Positions 26,496 to 36,006 of a DNA stretch of 64,000 bases are shown here, one piece after another. Where the stretch lies: positions 1 to 64,000 of the forward strand of contig NZ_JWHR01000115.1 in NCBI RefSeq assembly GCF_000808015.1, written 5' to 3'. This DNA comes from Terrisporobacter othiniensis. Its GTDB lineage: Bacteria > Bacillota > Clostridia > Peptostreptococcales > Peptostreptococcaceae. The translations under genes were made by a program, and so were the position numbers. Position 1 is the first letter of the stretch, and the number at the start of each line of letters is the position of its first letter. A model generated the notes under the pieces. That model did not search any database. It was not told the origin of the DNA and worked only from the letters and a program-made list of their open reading frames with translations.

Positions 26496-28103
26496 TTGAA
26501 AAAAACAAGATGGAAGCAAATTACATCTGTGCTATTAGCACTCGCATTAGGTTTAAGTTTAGTTTTCTATGATAATATTCAAACTATGCTTACTATGGGT
26601 GTGAATAAGGTATTAAAAAGAGATGGCTTAGAAGGATATGGAGTAAGTTCATCTAATCCTTTAGCTGTTAAAGTGGGCATTGATGTTTTAGAAAATGGTG
26701 GAAATGCTGCAGATGCAGCAGTAGCAATATCATATGTATTAGGCGTTGTTGAACCTTATGGTTCTGGAATTGGAGGTGGAGGAGCTATGCTTGTTTACTC
26801 TCCGAAAGATGATGATTTTAAATTCTTTAATTATAGAGAGACAGCCCCTATAAGTTCTACAACTCAAATTAGTGGTATTGGTGTACCTGGTTTTGTAAAA
26901 GGTATGGAAGATGTAAATAACACTTATGGGACGAAAGAAATGAAAGAGCTTATACAACCTGCTGTTGACTATGCACAAAATGGATTTAAAATGGATACGA
27001 GCTTGTATAATAGACTTGATATTTTTAAAGGTTACTCAGATATGAATAGTTTGACTACATTCTATAATGAAGATGGTGAACCAAAAAGTGAGGGAACGAC
27101 CATAGTTCAACCGGAATTAGCAAGCACTTTAAAAACTATTCAAGAAGGTGGAGCGGAGGCTTTTTATAATGGAGTAATTGCTCAACAGTTAACAGTTGGG
27201 ACTCTAATGAAACCAGAAGATTTATCTACGTATAAAACAGAAATTTTAAAACCATTAACAGGTGAATTTAATGGATATGAAGTTGTAACAGCTCCAGCAC
27301 CTTTCAGTGGGACAACATTATTACAAATACTGAAAATGGCTGAATATGCTGATGTTCAAAAATTTGCTACTAATGAAATAGATTATTTAGAAAAAATGTC
27401 TCAAATAGTAAACATTGCTTATACTAATAGAATGGCACATATTGCAGATCCTAACTTTGAAAATGTTGATTCTCAAAAATATGTAACTGATAATTATGTA
27501 AAAAAGCTATATGAGAGAAAATATGTTGAGGATATAACAGAAGATGAAAGTGAAGATACGACAGCTTTTGTTGTAACTGACAAAGATGGAATGGTAGTTT
27601 CTTGTACAAATACGTTAGGTGATTTCTTTGGTTCTCAAATTACAGTAGGTGGATTTTTCTTAAATGATTCAGTAGGTCATTTTAATGAAAATGCTCACTC
27701 TATAAATGCTTATAAACCAGGAAAGAGATCAAGAACATTTATAGCGCCAACTATAATACGAAAAGGTGACGATTTTATAATGGGTATTGCTTCTCCAGGA
27801 GGAAATGTTATACCTCAAGCTATTTCGGAAGTATTATTAAATTACTTTAAGTTTGGTCAAAATATATCTGAGTCTATAGATGAACCTAGAACAGTATTTA
27901 GAAATAATGAAGAAATATTAACGGAAAGACAACTTTCTGATAATATTATTAATGAAATGGTCTCTAAAGGATATTCAGTGAGTTATTATGACTCTAATAT
28001 TTTCTATGGTTCTATCCAAACCATAATAAAAGATAAAACAAAAGGAATAACTGGTGGAGCTGACTATAGAAGACGTGGAGAATACCAAGTTAAATATAAA
28101 TAA
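26496..28103 (+). CDS. CapD-like gamma-glutamyltransferase
   Basis: A 535-residue N-terminal-nucleophile hydrolase of the gamma-glutamyltransferase family, with a signal/anchor segment (about residues 10-27). Autocleavage should occur before the Thr pair at 355-356 (DTTAFVV), releasing a heavy chain of about 327 residues after signal removal and a light chain. GYGVSSSNPLAVKVG and GGNAADAAVA near the start and the PGKRSRTFIAPTII region are typical. In Bacillus anthracis CapD attaches poly-gamma-glutamate to peptidoglycan or trims it; the location after pgsBC supports the same use. Glutathione breakdown is the alternative. The TTG start follows AGGAGAG. Confidence 0.88.
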   Translation: MKKTRWKQITSVLLALALGLSLVFYDNIQTMLTMGVNKVLKRDGLEGYGVSSSNPLAVKVGIDVLENGGNAADAAVAISYVLGVVEPYGSGIGGGGAMLVYSPKDDDFKFFNYRETAPISSTTQISGIGVPGFVKGMEDVNNTYGTKEMKELIQPAVDYAQNGFKMDTSLYNRLDIFKGYSDMNSLTTFYNEDGEPKSEGTTIVQPELASTLKTIQEGGAEAFYNGVIAQQLTVGTLMKPEDLSTYKTEILKPLTGEFNGYEVVTAPAPFSGTTLLQILKMAEYADVQKFATNEIDYLEKMSQIVNIAYTNRMAHIADPNFENVDSQKYVTDNYVKKLYERKYVEDITEDESEDTTAFVVTDKDGMVVSCTNTLGDFFGSQITVGGFFLNDSVGHFNENAHSINAYKPGKRSRTFIAPTIIRKGDDFIMGIASPGGNVIPQAISEVLLNYFKFGQNISESIDEPRTVFRNNEEILTERQLSDNIINEMVSKGYSVSYYDSNIFYGSIQTIIKDKTKGITGGADYRRRGEYQVKYK

Positions 28104-28112
28104 ACATATATT

Positions 28113-28146
28113 AAACCTCATTTATGAAAATAAATGAGGTTTTATT
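28113..28146 (+). terminator. Terminator of the poly-gamma-glutamate operon
   Basis: AAACCTCATTTA (28113-28124) and TAAATGAGGTTT (28131-28142) form a perfect 12-base stem followed by T residues. Confidence 0.93.
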
Positions 28147-28224
28147 AAATTTAAGTGAATTTTAAATTTAATAAGTAAGGGTAATAATATAAAAAGACAC
28201 AAATAAAGTAAAAGAGGTGAAGAA

Positions 28225-29194
28225 ATGTTAGGATTATATATACATATTCCTTTTTGTGTGAAAAAATGTAAATATTGTGATTTTAACTCATTTAAACTTA
28301 ATATTGATGAAAAAAGGAAATATTTAAATTCTTTAAAAAGAGAAATGGAATTATATAAAGAAAATCTTTAAATTAAAAATTATGAAGGAATGTGGAGTGA
28401 ATAGACTGAGTATAGGTCTACAGGCGGTTCAAAATAATCATTTAGAGTACATAGGAAGAGTTCATACTTATGAAGAATTTGAAAAAAACTATTATCAAGC
28501 TAAAGAAGTTGGTTTTGAAAATATAAATATTGATCTTATGTATGCTCTTCCAAATCAAAGTAAAGAAGATTGGATGGAATCCTTAGAAAAGGTTGTAAAG
28601 CTAAATCCTACTCATATTTCTGCATATTCCTTAATATTAGAAGAAAATACGGAATTATTTAATATGTATGAAAGGCATGAATTTAAACTGTTAGATGAAG
28701 ATACGGACATTGAAATGTATGAATACACAATAAATTATTTAAAATCTAATGGATATAATCAATATGAAATATCAAACTATGCCAAAAAAGGATTTGAATG
28801 CAAGCATAATATTTTATACTGGAAATGTGCAAACTATGTTGGACTTGGAGTTTCAGCGTCAGGTTTTTTAAATGAAACAAGATATAATAACTTGTGTGAG
28901 TTAGATAAATATGAAGATATAATACATAGTGGTAAAAAACCTATAGAGTGGGAAGAAAAACTAAGTATCAAAGATGAAATAGAGGAAAGTATATTCTTAG
29001 GATTAAGAATGAATGAAGGTATAAAATTTAAATATTTTTATGAAAAGTACAATTTTAATTTTGAAGAAGAATATAAAAATGAGATCGACAAATTGAAAAA
29101 AATGAAGTTGATTGAAACTAAGGATGAAGGTATGAAGTTGACTCAAAAAGGAAGAGAGATATCTAATAGTGTTTTTGTGGAATTTATGAAATAA
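28225..29194 (+). pseudogene. hemW: Disrupted hemW (radical-SAM heme chaperone)
   Basis: Two pieces of one HemW gene. ATG 28225 after GAGGTG encodes 48 residues with the iron-sulfur motif CVKKCKYC, then stops at 28369. The rest resumes in another frame near 28373 (LKIMKECGVNRLSIGLQ) and runs to 29194. Compared with the usual order of about 375 residues, roughly 55-60 residues between the pieces are gone, including the GGGTP and ExNPGT segments that bind SAM. This is an internal deletion of about 165 bases with a frameshift. The ATG at 28382 has no ribosome-binding site. A sequencing or assembly error cannot be excluded; if real, the protein is inactive. The 3' part is otherwise well preserved, suggesting a recent event. 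Confidence 0.85.
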
Positions 29195-29217
29195 GAAAAC
29201 AAATTACTTAAAAACTA

Positions 29218-29246
29218 TTGACAATAAAAATTTAACGTGGTATATA
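29218..29246 (+). promoter_or_regulatory. Sigma-A promoter of the heat-shock operon
   Basis: TTGACA (29218-29223) is followed at 17 bases by TATATA (29241-29246); a TATAAT at 29243-29248 overlaps it. The transcription start would fall just upstream of or at the CIRCE element. Confidence 0.75.
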
Positions 29247-29261
29247 ATATATATAATCTTT

Positions 29262-29288
29262 TTAGCACTCGAACTTAATGAGTGCTAA
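29262..29288. promoter_or_regulatory. CIRCE operator (HrcA-binding site)
   Basis: TTAGCACTC, 9 bases, GAGTGCTAA: a perfect match to the CIRCE inverted repeat. HrcA bound here represses hrcA-grpE-dnaK-dnaJ until heat shock. Confidence 0.97.
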
Positions 29289-29309
29289 CAGCGAAGGAGG
29301 TATTTTTGA

Positions 29310-30341
29310 ATGGAATTAAATGAAAGAAAAATGAATATCCTCAAAGCAATAGTTAAAGATTATATAGAAACAGCTGAAGCTGTAGGGTCTAGAACAATAT
29401 CAAAAAAATATAACCTTGGCGTTAGCGCAGCAACTATTAGAAATGAAATGGCTGACTTAGAAGAGTTGGGATATTTAGTTCAGCCTTATACATCTGCAGG
29501 AAGAGTTCCTACGGAAAAGGGCTACAAACTATATGTGAATTCTCTTATGAATACTATTGAACTTAGTGACAATGATAAAGAGATAATTGAAAGATGTGTA
29601 GAAAGTAATATGAATCATATTCAAAATTTAATACATGAAACATCAAAAATGTTATCTCAACTAACTAATTATACTACAGTTGCAATGACAAAACATGTAT
29701 CTACTTTAAATGAAATTAAGCATATTCAATTAGTTGGGATGCATGAAAGCGAAATTTTATTAATAGTAGTTACAGAAAAGGGAGATATAAAAAAATCAAG
29801 CTTAAGTGCTAAAATTGATTTAGATCAAGCTAAGTTGAATTTAATTTCTGATAATTTAACTAGAAAGCTTTCAGGCAAGACTATAACAGAGATAGATGAT
29901 AGATTAATAGCATATATAAAATATGAAATTGGAGAATATTCATCAATAATAGACCAATTACTTAATATGTTAAATACAAACCCTACTGAGGAAGAGCTTT
30001 CAATGACGTTAAATGGAGCTACTAATATTTTTAATTATCCTGAATTTAATGATGTGCTAAAAGCAAGGTCATTTTTAGATATGCTAGGAACGAAAGAAAC
30101 TATAGCTAAGATAGTTAAATCAAAGGGTATATTAAAAGATAATGCTACAATTATTATTGGTAGTGATAATGATTGTGAGCAAGCTCAAGAATGCAGTGTT
30201 GTAACAGCCACATACAAGGTAGATACAGATTTAATTGGTCGTATAAGCTTTATAGGACCTACGAGAATGGATTATTCTAGAATATATTCAATAATAAATT
30301 ATATGAATATATTATTAAATAATAAATCAAATAAATTTTAA
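29310..30341 (+). CDS. hrcA: Heat-inducible transcription repressor HrcA
   Basis: A 343-residue repressor that binds CIRCE; its folding depends on GroEL, which links derepression to heat stress. The N-terminal winged helix includes VGSRTISKKYNLGVSAATIRNEM at about residues 21-43 (motif given in part as SAATIRNEMADLEELGYL), and the C-terminal GAF-like domain contains SFIGPTRMDY. It is normal length. It lies 22 bases after the CIRCE element and is the first gene of the operon, so it represses itself. Confidence 0.96.
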   Translation: MELNERKMNILKAIVKDYIETAEAVGSRTISKKYNLGVSAATIRNEMADLEELGYLVQPYTSAGRVPTEKGYKLYVNSLMNTIELSDNDKEIIERCVESNMNHIQNLIHETSKMLSQLTNYTTVAMTKHVSTLNEIKHIQLVGMHESEILLIVVTEKGDIKKSSLSAKIDLDQAKLNLISDNLTRKLSGKTITEIDDRLIAYIKYEIGEYSSIIDQLLNMLNTNPTEEELSMTLNGATNIFNYPEFNDVLKARSFLDMLGTKETIAKIVKSKGILKDNATIIIGSDNDCEQAQECSVVTATYKVDTDLIGRISFIGPTRMDYSRIYSIINYMNILLNNKSNKF

Positions 30342-30358
30342 GCTGAGGGGTGTAAATC

Positions 30359-30958
30359 TTGGAAAAAAACATGAATCAGGATGAAAACATACAAGAAAAT
30401 TGCACTTCTAATGATGGAGAAGCAGTACAAACATCTGAAGAAAATGCAGAAGTAGAAACTGCATGTGAAGATAATGTAACAGATATAAACTCTAAATTAG
30501 AAGAAAAAAAAATAAATGACAAAATGGAAGAACTTGAAAGACAAGTAGAAGAAAAAGAAGACAAATATAAAAGACTTCAAGCTGAATATTCTAATTATAT
30601 TAGAAGAACTCAAGAAGAAAAGCAAACTATAGGTATATTTGCCAATGAAAAAATAATTACAGAATTAATACCTGTTATTGACAGCATGGAAAGAGCTATG
30701 GATGCTTTTGCAGATAAAGAAGATGACATGTATAAAGGCATTGAACTTGTACATAAACAGTTAATAGACTGTTTACAAAAATTTGAGGTTGAAGAAATCA
30801 AGGCATTAAATGAAGATTTTGACCCAAATTTACATTTAGCTGTAATGCAAGAAAGTGTAGATGGAGTAGAACCAAACAAAGTCGTAATGGTACTACAAAA
30901 AGGTTATAAGCTAAATACAAAAGTAATAAGACCTACAATGGTTAAAGTTTCTTGTTAA
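30359..30958 (+). CDS. grpE: Nucleotide exchange factor GrpE
   Basis: A 199-residue cochaperone that releases ADP from DnaK. The N-terminus (1-70) is acidic and Asn-rich and followed by a coiled coil (about 55-100) with YKRLQAEYSNYIRRTQEE. The C-terminal beta domain ends GYKLNTKVIRPTMVKVS, the family signature. The TTG start is 13-14 bases after a GAGGGGTG. It lies between hrcA and dnaK as usual. Confidence 0.95.
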   Translation: MEKNMNQDENIQENCTSNDGEAVQTSEENAEVETACEDNVTDINSKLEEKKINDKMEELERQVEEKEDKYKRLQAEYSNYIRRTQEEKQTIGIFANEKIITELIPVIDSMERAMDAFADKEDDMYKGIELVHKQLIDCLQKFEVEEIKALNEDFDPNLHLAVMQESVDGVEPNKVVMVLQKGYKLNTKVIRPTMVKVSC

Positions 30959-31015
30959 TTAAGATAACAAATTATTAAAATTTAAATAGATGAATAATTA
31001 AGGAGGAAATAAATT

Positions 31016-32845
31016 ATGTCAAAAGTAATAGGAATAGATTTAGGAACAACAAACTCATGTGTTGCTGTTTTAGAAAATGGAGAACCACAAATAATAGCAA
31101 ATAACGAAGGTATGAGAACTACTCCATCTGTAGTTGCTTTCACAAAAGATGGAGAAAGAATAGTAGGGGAGCCTGCAAAAAGACAAGCAGTAACAAATGC
31201 TGATAATACAGTAATATCTATAAAAACTCATATGGGTACAGATTATAAAGTTAATATAGAAGGAAAAGAATATACACCACAAGAAATATCAGCTATAACA
31301 CTTCAAAAACTAAAGGCCGATGCTGAAAGTTACTTAGGTCAACCAGTTAAAGAAGCTGTTATAACAGTTCCAGCTTACTTTACAGATGCTCAAAGACAAG
31401 CAACTAAAGATGCTGGTAGAATAGCAGGATTAGAAGTTAAGAGAATAATAAACGAGCCAACTGCAGCAGCTCTTGCATACGGTATGGACAAATTAGATCA
31501 AGATAAGAAAATATTAGTATTTGACTTAGGTGGAGGTACTTTCGACGTATCTATACTTGAAATAGGTGATGGTACTTTCGAAGTTTTAGCTACTGCTGGT
31601 AACAACAGATTAGGTGGAGATGACTTCGATAAAGTTATAATAGATTATTTAGCTGAAGAATTCAAAAAAGCTGAAGGTGTTGATTTAAGACAAGATAATA
31701 TGGCTCTTCAAAGATTAAAAGAAGCTGCTGAAAAAGCTAAAAAAGAATTATCTTCAACAATGACAACAAACATAAACTTACCATTCATAACAGCTACTGC
31801 AAGTGGACCAAAGCATATGAATATAGATTTATCTAGAGCTAAGTTTGATGAATTAACTCATCATTTAGTAGAAAAAACTATGGAACCAACTAAGAGAGCT
31901 TTATCTGATGCGGGTCTTTCTGTATCAGAAATAGATGACGTATTATTAGTAGGAGGATCTACAAGAATACCAGCTGTTCAAGATGCTGTTAAGAAATTCA
32001 TAGGAAAAGAACCTCACAAAGGTATAAATCCAGATGAATGTGTTGCTGCTGGTGCTGCTATACAAGCTGGTGTATTAACTGGTGAAGTTAATGACTTATT
32101 ATTATTAGACGTAACTCCATTATCTCTAGGAATAGAAACTATGGGTAACGTAATGACTAAAATAATAGAAAGAAATACTACTATACCAACTAAGAAATCA
32201 CAAGTATTCTCAACTGCTGCAGATAACCAAACTGCTGTTGATATACATGTTCTTCAAGGTGAAAGAAGTATGTCTTACGACAATACTACTTTAGGTAGAT
32301 TCCAATTATCTGAAATACCACCAGCACCAAGAGGAATACCTCAAATAGAAGTTACTTTTGATATAGATGCTAACGGTATAGTTCATGTTACTGCTAAAGA
32401 TTTAGGAACTGGAAAAGAACAAAAAGTTACTATAACTTCAGGAACTAACTTAAGTGAAGACGAGATAGAAAGAAAAGTTAAAGAAGCAGAAATGAATGCT
32501 GAAGCTGATAAAGCTAAAAAAGACAAAATAGAAGCTGTTAACCAAGCTGATTCAACTATATATCAAACAGAAAAAACTTTAAATGAGTTAGGTGATAAAG
32601 TAAATGCTGATGATAAATCTGCAATAGAAGCTGCTCTTGCTTCATTAAAAGAAGTTAAAGACAAAGAAGCTGCTACTGCTGAAGAAATAAAGGCTGCTAT
32701 AGATGAAGTAATGAATAAATTCCACAAAGTATCTGAGCAAATGTATCAACAAGCTCAAGCTGAACAAGCTGCTCAAGGTGGAGAACAAGCTACAGAAAAT
32801 CAATCAAATGATGATGTAGTAGATGCGGATTTTAAAGAAGTATAA
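31016..32845 (+). CDS. dnaK: Chaperone protein DnaK (Hsp70)
   Basis: A 609-residue Hsp70. The ATPase domain opens [16 protein letters not shown] and contains [11 protein letters not shown] and [12 protein letters not shown]. The substrate-binding domain (about 365-480) and a helical lid follow, with a Gln/Ala-rich tail ending [10 protein letters not shown]. Length is typical for Firmicutes, which lack a short segment found in E. coli DnaK. A strong AGGAGG precedes the ATG, and codon use favours well-decoded codons as expected for high expression. Confidence 0.98.
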   Translation: MSKVIGIDLGTTNSCVAVLENGEPQIIANNEGMRTTPSVVAFTKDGERIVGEPAKRQAVTNADNTVISIKTHMGTDYKVNIEGKEYTPQEISAITLQKLKADAESYLGQPVKEAVITVPAYFTDAQRQATKDAGRIAGLEVKRIINEPTAAALAYGMDKLDQDKKILVFDLGGGTFDVSILEIGDGTFEVLATAGNNRLGGDDFDKVIIDYLAEEFKKAEGVDLRQDNMALQRLKEAAEKAKKELSSTMTTNINLPFITATASGPKHMNIDLSRAKFDELTHHLVEKTMEPTKRALSDAGLSVSEIDDVLLVGGSTRIPAVQDAVKKFIGKEPHKGINPDECVAAGAAIQAGVLTGEVNDLLLLDVTPLSLGIETMGNVMTKIIERNTTIPTKKSQVFSTAADNQTAVDIHVLQGERSMSYDNTTLGRFQLSEIPPAPRGIPQIEVTFDIDANGIVHVTAKDLGTGKEQKVTITSGTNLSEDEIERKVKEAEMNAEADKAKKDKIEAVNQADSTIYQTEKTLNELGDKVNADDKSAIEAALASLKEVKDKEAATAEEIKAAIDEVMNKFHKVSEQMYQQAQAEQAAQGGEQATENQSNDDVVDADFKEV

Positions 32846-32922
32846 AATTTGAATTTGTTGCAAAAATATACTGATTGTGTATAATAAATTAAAGGATATT
32901 AATCTGTTTTGAAACAATTAAT

Positions 32923-32955
32923 AATAGCTTGTAGTTTGATATTCTACAAGCTATT
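32923..32955 (+). promoter_or_regulatory. Strong hairpin between dnaK and dnaJ
   Basis: AATAGCTTGTAG and CTACAAGCTATT form a perfect 12-base stem with a 9-base loop, followed by GTTTTGT, a weak T tract. It may partly terminate transcription or protect the dnaK mRNA end, giving less dnaJ than dnaK. Confidence 0.7.
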
Positions 32956-32984
32956 GTTTTGTAATATAAAGGTGGTGACAATAC

Positions 32985-34145
32985 TTGAGTACTAAAAGAG
33001 ACTACTATGATGTCTTAGGTGTGGGTAAAAGTGCGGATGCAACGGAGATAAAAAAAGCTTATAGAAAACTAGCTATGAAATATCACCCAGACAAAAACCC
33101 AGGAGATAAAGAAGCTGAAGAAAGATTTAAAGAAATTAATGAAGCCTATGAAGTATTATCAGATGAAACTAAAAGAAGAAACTATGATCAATTTGGACAC
33201 GAAGGTGTAAATGGTCAAGGATTTGGTGGAGCTGGAGGTTTTGGTGGCCAAGGCTTTGGTGGATTTGATGATATATTTGGAGATATATTTGGAGATATGT
33301 TTGGAGGCGGTTTTGGCGGTGGACGTCAAAGAAGAAGAGGTCCAGAACGTGGTGCTGACATAAAACAAAGGGTAAATATATCTTTTGAAGAAGCTGCCTT
33401 TGGTAAAAAGGTTCAAGTTAAAATCAATAGAAGTGAAGAATGTGAAGAATGTAATGGAAGTGGTGCAAAACCAGGAACTTCTAAAAAAACTTGTCCAACA
33501 TGTAATGGTAGTGGTCAAGTGCAATCAGTACAAAGAACTCCTTTTGGAAACATAGCAAGTACAAGAACATGTTCTACATGTAACGGTGAGGGTGAAGTTA
33601 TAGACTCACCATGTACAAAATGTCATGGAAAAGGAAGTATAAGAAAAACTAAGACTATTGAAGTTGATATACCAGCAGGTATAGATGAAGGTCAAATGAT
33701 TAAATTAGGTGGTCAAGGTGAACTTGGAAGTAGAGGTGGACCAAGAGGAGATTTATATATTGAGGTTAATGTAAATGCTCATCCACTATTTACAAGAGAA
33801 GGTTACGATGTTTATTTAGAAATGCCTATAACATTTGCTCAAGCTACTTTAGGAGATAAAATACAAGTTCCTACTTTAGATGGAAAAGTAGAATATGAAA
33901 TTCCAGAGGGAACTCAAACAGGAACAGTATTTAGATTAAAAGGTAAAGGTATACCAAAACTAAGATCCAATGTTAGAGGAGATCAATATGTTAAAGTAAC
34001 TGTTGAAATACCTAAAAAATTAAATGATAAACAAAAAGAATTAGTTAGACAATTTGCTAAAGAGTGTGGTCAAGAAGTCCACCAAAGGCAAAAAACTTTA
34101 AGTGATAAAATAGATAACTTTTTTAAAAATCTAAAAAAAAAATAA
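32985..34145 (+). CDS. dnaJ: Chaperone protein DnaJ (Hsp40)
   Basis: A 386-residue class A J-protein. The J domain (about 5-70) carries the HPD motif in KYHPDKN that stimulates DnaK. A Gly/Phe-rich region (about 73-115) and a zinc-binding domain with four CxxCxGxG-type repeats (about 150-215, beginning CEECNGSG) follow, then C-terminal substrate-binding domains. The TTG start follows AAGGTGGTGA. It is preceded by a strong hairpin after dnaK. Confidence 0.97.
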   Translation: MSTKRDYYDVLGVGKSADATEIKKAYRKLAMKYHPDKNPGDKEAEERFKEINEAYEVLSDETKRRNYDQFGHEGVNGQGFGGAGGFGGQGFGGFDDIFGDIFGDMFGGGFGGGRQRRRGPERGADIKQRVNISFEEAAFGKKVQVKINRSEECEECNGSGAKPGTSKKTCPTCNGSGQVQSVQRTPFGNIASTRTCSTCNGEGEVIDSPCTKCHGKGSIRKTKTIEVDIPAGIDEGQMIKLGGQGELGSRGGPRGDLYIEVNVNAHPLFTREGYDVYLEMPITFAQATLGDKIQVPTLDGKVEYEIPEGTQTGTVFRLKGKGIPKLRSNVRGDQYVKVTVEIPKKLNDKQKELVRQFAKECGQEVHQRQKTLSDKIDNFFKNLKKK

Positions 34146-34156
34146 AGCAAATAATA

Positions 34157-34194
34157 AAATCCTTCCAATGTACATAATATTGGTAGGATTTTTT
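34157..34194 (+). terminator. Terminator of the hrcA-dnaJ operon
   Basis: AATCCTTCCAAT and ATTGGTAGGATT pair with one mismatch and are followed by six T residues. Confidence 0.85.
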
Positions 34195-34303
34195 ATTTAA
34201 TTATAACTATTATATGTATAAAACAATATTATAAAAGAGAATAATTATGATATAATAAAGTTCATGAAAAGAATAGTATTAAATATTGAAAGAAGGTTTA
34301 CAT

Positions 34304-35245
34304 ATGAATTGGACAGAAGTAACAGTTAAAACGGCGACAGAAGCTGTAGAAGCTATAAGTAATATATTATTAGAAGAAAGATGTGGAGGGGTAATGATAG
34401 AAGACCCTAAAGATTTCTTATTCCAAAAGAAAAATGAGTTAGATTGGGATTACGTTGAGGAAGAAGTATTCAATAAAAGTAATCAAGAAGGGGTATTAAT
34501 AAAAACATATATACCTGAAGAGAGAAATGTATTAGAGCTTGTAGAAACTATAAAAGCTAAAATATCTTTATTACCATCATGTGGACTAGATATAGGAGAA
34601 GGAACGGTATCTCTAAGTAATGTTAATGAATCAGACTGGGCTAATGAGTGGAAAAAATACTACAAACCAACAAAAATTGGAAAACAAATAGTAGTAAAAC
34701 CTACTTGGGAAAATTATGAAGCTCAAGAAGGTGATTTAATAATAGAATTAGATCCAGGGATGGCATTTGGTACGGGAACCCATGAAACTACATCAATGTG
34801 TATAAGAGAATTGGAGAAATATGTAGATTCTACAAAAAGAGTATTTGATATTGGGTGCGGAAGTGGAATACTAGCTATTGCAGCAGCAAAACTTGGAGCA
34901 AAAGAAGTTGTTGCAGGAGATTTAGATGAAGTTGCTGTTAAAGTTTCAAAAGAAAACTGTGAACTAAATGGCGTATCAGATAAAGTTACTGTAAAACATG
35001 GTAGTTTATTTGAAGTCGTAGAAGGAAAAGCTGATGTAATCGTGGCTAATATAATAGCTGATATTATAAAAATATTAGCTAACGATGTAAGTAAATTCTT
35101 AAGTGAAGATGGTGTATTTATATCATCAGGAATAATTCATGCTAAAATAGATGAAGTTGTAGAATCATTAGAGAAAAATGGATTTGAAATAGCTGAGATA
35201 GTAAAACTTGGTGAATGGTCAGCTATAGTATCAAAACTTAAGTAG
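34304..35245 (+). CDS. prmA: Ribosomal protein L11 methyltransferase
   Basis: A 313-residue AdoMet-dependent enzyme that trimethylates ribosomal protein L11. The N-terminal L11-recognition domain (about 1-100) includes the SDWANEWKKYYKP region. The methyltransferase domain has MAFGTGTHETT and FDIGCGSGILAIAAAKLGA, then IVANIIADII in place of the usual NPP-type motif, as in PrmA. I start at ATG 34304, about 7 bases after AAGAAGG; an in-frame TTG at 34286 has no site of its own. It heads prmA-rsmE-mtaB, the usual order after dnaJ. Confidence 0.95.
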   Translation: MNWTEVTVKTATEAVEAISNILLEERCGGVMIEDPKDFLFQKKNELDWDYVEEEVFNKSNQEGVLIKTYIPEERNVLELVETIKAKISLLPSCGLDIGEGTVSLSNVNESDWANEWKKYYKPTKIGKQIVVKPTWENYEAQEGDLIIELDPGMAFGTGTHETTSMCIRELEKYVDSTKRVFDIGCGSGILAIAAAKLGAKEVVAGDLDEVAVKVSKENCELNGVSDKVTVKHGSLFEVVEGKADVIVANIIADIIKILANDVSKFLSEDGVFISSGIIHAKIDEVVESLEKNGFEIAEIVKLGEWSAIVSKLK

Positions 35246-35253
35246 GTGAAATT

Positions 35254-36006
35254 ATGGATAGATTTTTCACGCCTAAAAGCAATATTAATTTAGAACAAAA
35301 TACTTGTATTATAGAAGGTGAAGATGTTAAACATATTTCAAGAGTTCTTAGATGTAAGGAAAATGACAAACTTGAAGTATGCGACATGGACAATAATGAG
35401 TATATTTGTAAAATAAAGGAAATAAACAAAGACAATATATTATTAGACATAATTGAAACAGTAAATATAAAACGTGAATCTAGCCTAAAGGTTAAGTTAT
35501 ATCAAGGTATGCCTAAAGGAACTAAAATGGAGTTAATACTTCAAAAATTAACAGAAATAGGTGTAGATGAAATAGTTTTAGTACAAACTAAAAGAAGCGT
35601 AACTAAAATAGACAACAAAAAAGAAGATAAGAAAATGGAAAGATGGGAAAGAATCATTTACGAAGCTGCAAAGCAAAGTAAAAGAGGGAAAATACCAAAA
35701 CTTACAGGTGTTTTAACTTTTAAAGAAGCATTAGAAGATATGAAAAATAATGATTTGAACCTTTGTCCTTACGAAAATGAAAGGACAATCTCTATAAAGG
35801 AAGGCTTAAAAGATTCTAGTGCAAATAAAATTGGAATTTTTGTTGGACCAGAAGGTGGATTTGAAGAAGACGAAATTGAAAAAATTCAAAATATAGATGG
35901 AAAAGTTGTTTCTCTAGGTCCTAGAATACTTAGAACAGAAACTGCATCTGTAGTTGCTTCATCCATAGTTTTATATGAGCTAAGTGACTTAGGAGGAAAT
36001 ATATAA
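35254..36006 (+). CDS. rsmE: 16S rRNA (uracil1498-N3)-methyltransferase
   Basis: A 250-residue SPOUT-family methyltransferase. The N-terminal PUA-like domain contains GEDVKHISRVLRCK at about residues 27-40. The C-terminal trefoil-knot domain has IGIFVGPEGGFEEDE and LGPRILRTETA, both diagnostic for RsmE. ATG follows a weak AGGTGA. It is coupled to prmA (8-base gap) and mtaB, whose ATG overlaps its stop codon by one base. Confidence 0.96.
   Translation: MDRFFTPKSNINLEQNTCIIEGEDVKHISRVLRCKENDKLEVCDMDNNEYICKIKEINKDNILLDIIETVNIKRESSLKVKLYQGMPKGTKMELILQKLTEIGVDEIVLVQTKRSVTKIDNKKEDKKMERWERIIYEAAKQSKRGKIPKLTGVLTFKEALEDMKNNDLNLCPYENERTISIKEGLKDSSANKIGIFVGPEGGFEEDEIEKIQNIDGKVVSLGPRILRTETASVVASSIVLYELSDLGGNI

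Noticed and set aside
30359..30560. Possible acidic-repeat origin of the GrpE N-terminus
   Set aside because: Variable acidic N-termini are ordinary for GrpE; nothing unusual here.
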